DNA of 64,000 bases from Phaseolus vulgaris. Taxonomy: Eukaryota; Streptophyta; Magnoliopsida; Fabales; Fabaceae. Where the stretch lies: positions 48,086,172 to 48,150,171 of the forward strand of contig NC_023759.2 of the NCBI RefSeq assembly GCF_000499845.2. The letters run 5' to 3'. Both the position numbers and the translations under genes were made by a program. Of this stretch, positions 25,273-35,400 are shown one piece after another. Every line of letters begins with the position of its first letter. The first letter of the stretch is position 1. Under the pieces are notes generated by a model. That model saw nothing but the letters and a program-made list of their open reading frames with translations. It made no database searches and had not been told where the DNA came from.

Positions 25273-26413
25273 ATGCTTTTCTTCTTCAATTCAAATCACA
25301 CCCTCTTTCAGGTAACTCATTCTTTCCCCACTCTTTCAATCCTTCTTCTTCCTTCCCTCTTTTACCTTTTCAATCTTTTCCAATGCTATGCGACCTTTTC
25401 GAAAATGTTCATCTTTCTTCCAATTGCTCACAAAATGTTCCCCAAAACATTTTTTTCTTTTATTCAAACAGGTGCCATTTTGTACCTTCTTATTCGCGCC
25501 GCTACCAGTCTGTTGCTGTTTGAGATTATGAACCACAAAAAATGCCTTGCCATTTTTTTGTCTGATTGCATCAGATATTGTTGTATTTGGTTAAAAAATT
25601 AATGTTTGCTTTTATCTGTAAGTTGAAGGCTGTGTGGGGCTGGTTGATGCAATTAATATATCCATCGTGATTTCTGTCTCGTAAACCCTTGTTAAATTAA
25701 TTGGTGTATCTTCGAATAATACAGGTTTAATTGATATAATTTTTGCTAGAGAGTTGAACACTATTGCAGCCATCCCATCTTATTTCTCAAGATAAAATGG
25801 ATTGTTACCTTACCACAGTTTGCGTGTGGTTACAAACAATTGTGCCTATTGTTTTATGAAGTGACACCGGAGAACTTTCCTTTTTAAGGCTGAGTTTTAA
25901 TCCTTCTCAGTCAATGAATTCAAGTGATGATAATGATAAACCTGCAGGAGTTTTCCCTGTCAAATCACCTGAATTCATTTTTGAAGTTCACTTATTTTGT
26001 TCTTAAGCAATGATATCTTATATTTTTCTGTGGTATTTTGTTGCTTGTCCTGTGTGAAAAAAGCCATGTGCTATTGTAATTATGCATTTAGTATGTGGTG
26101 GTTGCTTTGCCTAGGCTTTTATGTAATTATTTGTTCAAAATGAACTTCGATTTTATATATCCATTGGTCCAATTCCTGATATTTTCTTTTTAATACGATA
26201 TCGTTCTTAATCCTTCAAAACTTTGCAAGATGTAACTACCAACTATATATTTATGACACGCTGTTAGCTGGATTTAGCATTAGAAGATCAGACTTATATG
26301 ATAGTTTATGCCTCTCTAGAGTTTTATTTAGCTTGTGTTTTACATTTTTTCTGTTTTCCTACTTTCAGGTTGTAGCTGCTGACTCATTGAATGAAGAATT
26401 CTTGATCAAATAA
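25273..26413 (+). other. DPD1 5' UTR with an intron and a possible 28-codon upstream ORF
   Basis: A leader exon probably ends at 25311 (ctctttcag before gtaact). A second leader exon starts at 26369 after tactttcag, just upstream of the main start at 26442. Joining them gives an ATG at 25273 that stays open for 28 codons across the junction and stops with TAA at 26411-26413, before the main ATG. The exon joins and the transcription start are inferred. Confidence 0.5.
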
Positions 26414-26441
26414 CTGCTTTAGTTGTCATAGTTGAATTCAA

Positions 26442-28695
26442 ATGAAGACGGGCTCCATGATTTTTTCATTGTTATATCTACCTAGATGTAGAATACAAAG
26501 ATTAGCTAATTACTGGGGAGAAACTTTCCACAGTTTCAGTTCGACTTGTGGAAACAATTCTAGCACCAGGTCGCTTAGTTATAGAATTTATGGTCTTCAG
26601 GGAGGACAGAGAAAGAAGTGGACAAGACCTATAACTACAAATACAGAAGGCAAGGGGAACACCAAATCAAAAAGTATCAAGCATGAAATCTTGAGTGAAA
26701 CCATTATAGAAGGTGCTACAGTAGATGTAAATAAAACACAGCTAGATCAATTCCAGGAAATTCAGTACCGTGACATACAAAAAGAGATTGCCCAGAATAA
26801 AGACTTGTCTAGTTTATTTACTATTATCGTTTTTGATATCGAGACCACAGGGCTTAGCAGAGAGAAAGAAAGGATCATTGAAATTGCATTTCGAGATCTT
26901 GAGGGTGGTGAGAACAGCACTTTTCAGACTCTTATCAACCCTCAATGCAAAGTTCCTAATTCACATATTCATGGCATTACTACTCAGATGGTCAACAAAC
27001 CAGATGTTCCAAGGTAACCTAAACCTCTAGTAGTGTTTTATATCTTGGGTCGTAGATCAAACATTCCTTTCCTAAATGTGTAAATTTTATTTGATTAGAC
27101 AAGCAGCAATGCTGAAATTTTTAAAAATTAACAGAGGGAAAGTCTCTATCTAAAATGAAAGTCTCACACCCAAAGGATGAAACAATACCTCAGCGAATAC
27201 CACCCCCATTCCCACCCCCCAAAGGAACTTGTAAATTTAGCCAAAATGTTGGGAACCAACAACAGGCTTTAACTGATTAATCATTTGGGTCTACAGCTGA
27301 AGGCCCAAGAAACTGGACCACAGTTCCAGATGGGAAATAATAATGGAGGGAGGGAAACTAGTTTAAAGAGATGGATGGGAGGTTTGTATATGTAGAGACA
27401 GGAGATTATAGGGTCATTTGTATATAATTGTTTGTTTTGGCCTTTTGGGAGCCAAGGGGATATTCTGTCTCAGGAGCTTTTGTGTTGCTCTTCTTGTTTC
27501 TTCCTCATTACTTTCATGACTTTACATTTTAGTTACAAGAGTTCCCATCTCAAATTGAGAGATGTACTTTTTGTTGTGTTAACCCCCTAGTCTTTTTACG
27601 GCCATAGCATGAAGCCATGAACACTTGAGGAGTTAAAAAAGGATGCTTGGGTGGTTATTGGATTATACATATTATTCATCTTTCACGTTAACTATTAAGA
27701 AATGAGTTTAAACTTAATTCAACCTTATAAAATCAGTTTGTAAGATGAGATTTGTCTTCACTAATATACTGTAAATGATCATATCTCCAGTTGGTGGGGA
27801 TTTTTATCATTGACATAGATGTAGAATTGTCCTTTAGTTATTTATGGCCACTTAACAGTTCACAATATAGGGGTTAGTGTCACTGTCAACTTTATTTTTT
27901 TTTTCCTTGATGATAAAACGCATGGCTGGGTAAGAATCTATACAACGAGTGGGTTTTCATTTTTGGAAATTATCATGGAAAGTTCACTTTTTTAAGTCTG
28001 ATTTTATGAGAAGTTTGTTGTCACTGTAGCATATTTCCAAAAGCTTGAAGATAAGGTGGTAGAACTATTATTTGTAATTGTGGATGGATAAACAATTTAC
28101 ACCATTAGTTAATATACGAGGGAAAAGTATTGAGTATTTTTGCGCTTTTGCAAAATTTTTTGTAGGATGGAGGACCTAATTCCTATCTTATTGCAATATG
28201 TTCGAAGTCGTGAGAAGCCTGGGGGACATGTGTTATTTGTTGGTCATAATGCTCGTTGTTTTGATGTCCCTTTCATCATGAACGAATTACGACGTTATTC
28301 TATGAACATTCCTTCTAATTGGTTGTTCTTAGACACTCTGCCTTTAGCACGTGAGCTAATGAAATCTGGAGGTCTCCTTCTCTTCCATTTGTTTCTCTAT
28401 ACACGTGCACACATGCAGCGTATGCACAAAACTTGCTGTTTCTCTGTGAAAACCTTAACTGTTTGATGTGTTAACAGGTACTAAACTTTCTTCAACTTCC
28501 CTACCTGCCCTTCGTGACCTCTACGGAATTAAAGTGGATGGATCAGCTCACAGGGCCATGGTAGATGTGAACACATTGTCCTTGGTTCTTCCCAGGTTGA
28601 CCCGTGATCTGAAATTGACCCTATCTGCTCTTGTCAAAAAATCATTCAAAGAATCAGATATTGGCAACTCCAAGAAGAAGAAAACTTCAGACTAG
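26442..28695 (+). CDS. DPD1-type organelle exonuclease (DEDDh family)
   Basis: Exons 26442-27013, 28166-28371 and 28478-28695 give 331 aa. The DEDDh fold is complete: motif I is FDIETTGLS (catalytic Asp and Glu), motif II is VGHNARCFDVPF (Asp) and motif III is HRAMVDVN (His and Asp). The first 110 or so residues are basic, rich in Ser, Arg and Lys and lack a conserved fold, as expected for a plastid/mitochondrial transit peptide. The opening, with its CRIQRLANYWGETFHSFSS segment, resembles Arabidopsis DPD1, which degrades plastid and mitochondrial DNA in pollen and during leaf senescence and is Mg2+-dependent. The Lys-rich tail (KKKKTSD) follows the nuclease domain. Coding intron 1 is 1,152 nt and holds repeats; intron 2 is 106 nt. 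Family assignment is firm; organelle targeting is inferred. Confidence 0.93.
27640..27800. repeat. Legume-type dispersed repeat in DPD1 intron 1
   Basis: The sequence around ttataaaatcagtttgtaag, then atgagatttgtcttcac and atataactg-like text, matches a block at 56440-56640 in the TOPLESS-related gene. There the equivalent text is ctcataaaatcagtcagtttg, then taagatctgcactcac. I know this motif series as common in legume introns and intergenic DNA. Confidence 0.55.
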
Positions 28696-30573
28696 TTTTC
28701 TGACTGTATTTTGCATTGATGTTGTGACAGTAATTATTTTGTAACAAAAAAATTGGACTCTAGATTTGTACTTAAAGGAAAAAAGAAATTTGTAATTGTT
28801 GACTTGTTATCATTATCAATAAAATCTCACCAATTGGTACCAAGTTTTGAGGCTTTTACTTCACTGCAAGAATTATTTATTTGGTTTTAGTGGAAAGCAT
28901 CCCAGTAAAACAGGACACTGCATGTTTAGGACATTGGACAGGATTGTAGGAAGAAAAACCTGGTGAAGCCTGATAAATTGTTTTACAACTTCTTTTACAT
29001 AAAAAAAAATTGTTGTAGATTTTGAAAGATGTGGTAAGAATGTAATGATTTTAAAAAAAAAAACTATGATTAGGATTTGGTAATTTGAATTTTAAAGAAT
29101 TTACCAAAAATACGAAATTATAATATTTAAAATAAATTTATGAATAAGGGTTTCATGTATTAAGAAAATTAAAAAAATACTCTGTGAATTTACTTTTCTT
29201 AAGGGTGAAATACATTTTTATCTATTATTTTACTCTGTTAAATTATGTCAATTAATCAATGTTGATATTATTTGAAATTATTTAAGATACAAATAATATT
29301 TGATACTAGGTCATTATTAAAAATGGAAAGCAATTTTGTTATTTGTATGTTTAGAAGTACATAAAATGTTAAATATAAAGTTAAAGAAACATTGAACACG
29401 GTACAAGTTCAATAATTCATTATCTCCAATAAAGATAAATTGAATTTGTGATCATAAAATTTCAATATCACACTTAGAAGAAAAATAGAACAAATAAATT
29501 ATAAAGGTTTTGGATTAAAAAAAAAGCCTAAAATCAATATAAATTATAATAACTAGTTAAGCATGAGATTTCTTCACACATCTATTATTATTCTAGATAA
29601 GAGTCGTGACAACCTTAGACTTAAAACATTTAGTTGAGGTCGGTTAAAACTTTGAGATGATCAATGATCATATCCTTTCAAAGCTTCATGGGTTCCAAGA
29701 AAATGAGGGGTTTCACCTGTAAAAAATACACGGAGGTTTAAGTCAGTAAGAACATAAAATATAACGAATATAATGTAAAATATGAGTTGAAGTGCTTTTT
29801 GTGTTATTTTGTCTATTGTTAGTTGTTTTCTTTCTCTTGTAAAGAGTAGTGTTATCCCCCTTCTTCTTGTATCTGATTTTATTATTGACTTAATTTACTA
29901 ATAAATGTTGTCTCCTCCTATTTAAAACCAATTATACAGGATCTCTTGATATCATATCGGACTTGGTCCATGACACTATATAACATTTCTTCCACATATA
30001 AAGTTGTACTAGTTCTCCATGTGTTAATACAATACTTTTGCATTCGTACTTTTATGAATTTGAATAATCAATTTATAAGTTATCATCTTCTTTAAAAGTA
30101 ATTTTAAATATGAAAATTACTAATTCAGTAAAAAAAAATTGTCATAGTGATATTCTTAATAAAATTTTGTACATGTTAATACAAGTTTTACCTTTGCTTA
30201 AAAAATCAAGGTTGATAAATACGAAAATAAGTAAAAAATTAATTAAATTTTTTTGTAAAATAATATATATATATGAAAAACACATTTAAATAGTTCCATT
30301 CAACTCTATATTTTTAAAATAATAAAATATGTAAACACTCTATCTCTAATTTATAACAAATGAATTGCAGTATTCCATAAGTTTATTAAGGAATTAAATG
30401 ATACCATATATAAAGGATAAATTAGAAAAGAAATATTATAACAATTAACATTTATATGATTTGAATAACGGATAATTATTTTTTAATCTTAATTGAATAC
30501 TTATAATATATTTTTAGTATTTAAATTTTTTATTAATTAAAAAACAAACAATATAAAATGAAAAATACCAGAA
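28696..30573. other. DPD1 3' flank and AT-rich intergenic DNA
   Basis: The 3' UTR of DPD1 probably ends near the aataaa at about 28820. Beyond it lies AT-rich DNA without a supported gene up to the tRNA. Confidence 0.5.
30561..30565 (-). terminator. Pol III terminator of tRNA-Thr
   Basis: Five consecutive T on the minus strand, eight bases past the 3' end of the tRNA, match the usual RNA polymerase III stop signal. Confidence 0.7.
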
Positions 30574-30647
30574 TGCTTTCATTGAGAGTCGAACTCAAGA
30601 CCTCCCGCTTACTAAACGGGTGCTCTAACCAACTGAGCTATGAAAGC
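30574..30647 (-). tRNA. tRNA-Thr (anticodon AGU)
   Basis: Read on the minus strand, 74 nt fold as a standard cloverleaf. The acceptor stem is GCTTTCA with TGAAAGC, and the discriminator base is A. The D arm is GCTC/GAGC, with A-box TAGCTCAGTTGGTTAGAGC. The anticodon arm is CCCGT-TTAGTAA-GCGGG, so the anticodon is AGT (one G-U pair closes the loop). The T arm is TTGAG-TTCGACT-CTCAA, with B-box GTTCGACTC. There is no intron, and CCA is not encoded. A run of five T at 30565-30561 on the transcript strand fits a Pol III terminator. All stems pair, so the gene looks functional. Confidence 0.97.
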
Positions 30648-32410
30648 ATCTGAAATAGTGCCTATTTATTTTTAATATAAATTTTATTAAAATTTTATTA
30701 ATAATTTTTTTATGTTGTAAATTATTTTACTGTGAATTTTGAAGTATTTATTACAAAAATAACCATGTTACATTACATAATTTTTTTAATTGAATTTATA
30801 TAAAAAAATAGTTTATACTGCTACTAGAAAATTAAATATGTACAAATATACTAAAATTTAAATTGTTGAATTTAATGAATAATTACGAGTATATATTTTT
30901 CTAAAATACAATATCTTATTTAAAGAAACTCATCCATGTTATACAATAAAATGCACATATTAGATTGTCATGTTCGTTAACATCGAACAATTTAGAGAAA
31001 ATAACTATAATGTCAAAAGTTAAAGCTTTTAAACAAATAACTTGTACAAAACTATTCCTTCATTCACATATTTTCTTTCCAAAAATGAACTTTATGTATT
31101 ATTCATAAATATTTTATGAAATATTTTTATTTAATAATTTAAATAACAGTAACTTTTGAACTTTATTTTTTCAACACTAACAACTTAGTCAACCATTTTT
31201 GTTTTCTAAGAAAAATATTATTTTAACAATTATATATTCAAATTAATACATCATTTTACAACTTTTTGAAGTTTTTCAATTCATTATATCACGTTTCAGT
31301 AAAAAATTATTTCTTTTTCTTTTAATTTGAGCATTTCAAATTTTAGCACTTGTAGTATGAAATAATTTTCTGTCCATAACTCTTTTCCTAAACATTTTTA
31401 CATAAACTAGATAAGTATCTCAAATGACACATATTCCTATTCTAAATGTTGATGGGAATTGTATTGGTAACCTCTTGACATATTGTATTGGTAAATGGAT
31501 TAAGGCTTTGCTTGATGTATGGGAGCCTCTAATATTATTACCCATGCAAAAACTTAGGTGGTTTTCACATGCTTTTTAGGATTTCTGCACTTCTACTTTC
31601 ACTCCTTGCAAGCTCTTAACTTACAACTTAGGAGCACACCAAGATAAGGGTTTCTTGTTGATTGAAGTTCCTCCATCTGGTTTAAACATTGCCTTAGATG
31701 TTGATGTAAATAAAGGACCTAACTTTCTCCTATCTATAGTCTATTTTTGTTCCATTACTTATGTTTTCTCCATTACAATGTTTTCTGATTAATGAGGTTC
31801 TTAAGCTAAACTTCTATAAATAGCGATTAGTTGAAATTGATTTAATTGTTTGTGAAAGTCACTCAGTCCATTAAAAAAAATTCAACAGTTATTTTATATT
31901 TATACTTTATCTTTTTTTTTTTTTACAATTTATGTAGATAATGTGAACTATAATGGTAAATTATATTTGATCTGATTTGAGTAATGAAAGATAAAGAAGA
32001 AATTGTAGCATTTTATGACCGAATAAATATAAAGGAATAAGTGATGACACAGCGGGAAGATCGGAACTAGGTTCGGGGTTCGCTTTTCTACGTTAATATA
32101 GACAAGAAACTAGAGGGAGAAAATGCAGAGAACCAAGAGAAAGCGAGAGAAAGGACTAGAAATTTCAAACCCGTTTTCTTTCTCTTTGCTTTCTTCAATA
32201 ACTTCACATTCTCCGTCATTCTTTTCTTTCATTTTGAAGCTTTTTTCAGATTTACGCTCTCTGTATATATATTCATCCTTACAGAATTCAGCTACACTTT
32301 TTTTCATTCATAGCTAAGAGTTTTTTATTATTCTCCTTAAGACTAAACTTTCCATACCAGTCTTTGGGTTAATAAATTTATAACATTTACCATCGGCTCG
32401 GTTTTTTTCT
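30648..32410. other. Intergenic DNA and kinesin gene promoter/leader
   Basis: AT-rich. Positions 31430-31800 are more complex in composition but show no open frame or family match. The kinesin leader probably begins near 32040-32110, where a purine-rich segment (agagaaccaagagaaagcg) starts. Confidence 0.45.
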
Positions 32411-32411
32411 T

Positions 32412-32444
32412 ATGAATTTCTTGAGGCCTTATTATGGCAACTGA
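32412..32444 (+). other. Short upstream ORF overlapping the kinesin start
   Basis: An ATG at 32412 opens a 10-codon frame ([10 protein letters not shown]) that stops at TGA 32442-32444, past the kinesin ATG at 32434 and in another frame. If transcribed in the leader it would compete with the main start, whose context (ttattATGG) has G at +4. Confidence 0.4.
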
Positions 32445-35400
32445 ACCACCTTTAACGTTCTCTTTGGCTTCTGTGGTTGAAGAGATTCTTCAACAGCAAG
32501 CTGGTCGTTTAGACGTGAACTTGGCATTCAGAAAAACTGAAGAAACTTGTATATATAATCCTCTTTCTCCATTCTTTTCTTGTCAATTCAATTTTTTCAC
32601 TTTCAATTCATTTTTTTTTTGTGTGTGCGCGGGAAACTCATTACTGACATTGTTTTTCTTGGAAAAAAATGTTGGTTTCAAGTTTCAACCAATAAACGAA
32701 ACTTGTTTTTGTTGAAAGTTTTATTCTCTTGGCTTCAATAAAGGATCTTGATTGTTCCTACATGATGGAAAGACATGCTTGCAATGGAAAAAACTTAGAT
32801 ACTTTGTTTAATCTTTTGCTTTTTAAGTTTGCTAAGTATGTTGATATTCAGTGCATGCTTTTACTATGAACCATAGAAAACCTTCAAGAAAGAGTAACAT
32901 GGGTATTTCATGTCTCGTGTTGTAGCCTTGAGAAGGTATGAAGCAGCAGGTTGGCTACGGAAGACAGTTGGAGTTGTTCGAGGGAAAGACTTGCCAGCTG
33001 AGCCTTCTGAAGAACACTTCCGGATTGGACTGCGTAGTGGGATTATCCTATGTAGTGTTCTTAACAAAATTCAACCTGGATCAGTGTCCAAGGTACTACA
33101 TCGTGTTAATATATGTTTGATGTTTCACTTTACGTTGGAATCTTTAGTATGTATCCTGTTTTAACATTTATTGGACATTTGGACCTATGTTGTCAGGTAG
33201 TTGAAAAACCTTGTGATTCTGGTATTATTCCTGATGCAGCAACTGCATATCAATACCAAGAAAATGTAAAGAAATTTCTTGTGGCTGTGGAGGAAATGGG
33301 ACTTCCTACCTTTGAAGTTTTCGATCTGGAACAGGTGGCTATTAATAAGTCTTGAAACTTTCTGTTCAGTACTTGGATAGATTCACTACATTAAGATCAT
33401 TGACACTGTTACTATTATAGTACAATGTAATTTTTATTTTGCCTTAACCATTTTTTGGGTTTTGCTTCCTTGTTGTACTTGCAGGGAGGAAACTCTGAGA
33501 GGGTAGTGGATTGTGTTCTAGAGCTAAAGTCTTATGCCGCAGGAAAACTTGTAGGAGGAAGTGGGTCTGGGAAATTTAGTGGGGCCGCGAATGCAAGGCC
33601 ACCTATCTCTGCGAAACCACTTTTGAGGAAAAACTCAGAACCATTCATGAACATGAACTCTCTGTGTACTGTGCCATCAGGGGATAGAGATGGTTATATG
33701 AGTGATCCCGGACAAGATCGAAGCGAAAGAGTTAGGAAGCTTTATTGTTTATAATATTTTACTATTTTGTTTAGAAGGTGAAGATCACCTATCTAAGCTT
33801 TTTGAATTGATATCTGCAGGGTTCTTTTTCCTTAAATTCACTTGTTCGTCAATATTTGTCCGACAAAAAGCCAGAAGAAATTCTCATTGTAAGGCCTGAT
33901 GATTCTTTAATAGATATATGACCGCCAAGCTCTGCTATACATTAGATTCAGAAGAAAGAACTAACCATTTTAAAAACAAGTACAACACATTATAATGTAT
34001 GTACAAAAACATTTAAAAGATACTTATATGCATATAGCATAAACCAGTTTTGTTCAATGAATTTATCCTCGTTTTTTTTCTTCTTCTTTGGAGTTATATC
34101 ACATTCATTAATGGTATGAAATGTTTTGCTATAACAGGCAGTGGAATCCTTGCTTAGCAAAGTCATGGTGGAATTTGAACATCGCATGCAAGTCCGATAT
34201 GCAATGGTTTGTGTCTCTCTCTTCTAGCAATGTTCAATTTTATACCCCTTCACACAAAAATGTCATACTTCTTACATCTTACTAAACTCAAAATGTGAAT
34301 CATGGCAGCCTAAAACAACTCAGCAAGATAAAGCACCATCTGAAACTGAATGTTCAATTTCAGAAGCTGCTTCTATTAATGAAAGGGTAAACTTCAAATT
34401 CAGAAATACTTTCGTCTTACAGTTGTGCAAAAAGATTATTAAATTGATCATTATCTCGGTTTCAATTGCTTTATTTTTTCTATCTGATGGTTATTAAGGT
34501 GAAAGAAAAGGAAGATGAGCAAGATGTACAAGATGAACATGATGTAGGAGATGAACATGATGTAGGAGATGAACACGATGTAAAAGCTGAGCATGATGAA
34601 CAAGCTGAGCATGACATTCAAGATGAACATAACGAACAAAATAAACAAGAGGAAAGTTATGAAAAGATGTGCAATGAGCATGAAGAATCAAGCCACCAAA
34701 TTTCGATTTTGAAGCAGCAAAATATAGTTGAGCAACAAAATAGAAGCATACAGGTAATTTTCAATATATACCAGAATATGGTGTTGACTTTGTTAAAGAA
34801 CTAATGAGGTAAAATAACCAATTCGATGAGAACTTTCTCTAGGAATTGAAAAACATTGTCAATCAAACAAAATTAGGAATGCAATTTATGCAAAGTGAAC
34901 ACCAGAAGGAGATCATTAATCTAGGTAAGTTTAATGGCAAAACAAATCCCTCTAAGTCAATATTTAACAAAAAAAAATATCAATTATCTAATTTACTTGT
35001 CTAACCTTAATAGGCAAGCAGCTACATAGCCTAAGCTCTGCTGCTTCGGGATATCATAAAGTTCTGGAAGAAAACCGCAAGTTATATAATGTAGTGCAAG
35101 ATCTGAAAGGTGAATTGTAATGATCAAGACTTTATATCTATAATTTGTGTCCTTGATTGTTCATGTTCTAAATGAGAGTGGATGGTAAATAAAAAATTTC
35201 ATATTGATAGGAAATATTAGAGTATACTGTAGAGTTCGACCTTTCTTGGGTGGTCAACCAAGCCTTTATAGCTCTGTCGGTAACGTGGAAGAGGGAAGTA
35301 TCTCAATCGTAACTCCTTCCAAAAACGGTAAAGAGGGGAAGAAAACATTTAATTTCAATAGAGCATTTGGTCCTGCTTCAACCCAAGGTTGGTCATAATT

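Noticed and set aside
25336..25602. 109-codon ORF upstream of DPD1 and its antisense
   Set aside because: Most of it lies in the leader intron. Only its first 13 codons fall in the inferred leader exon, reported as an upstream ORF.
34451..34691. Minus-strand ORFs rich in Ile/Met/Phe or His/Leu/Val
   Set aside because: These are antisense shadows of the 18-bp coding repeat of the kinesin.
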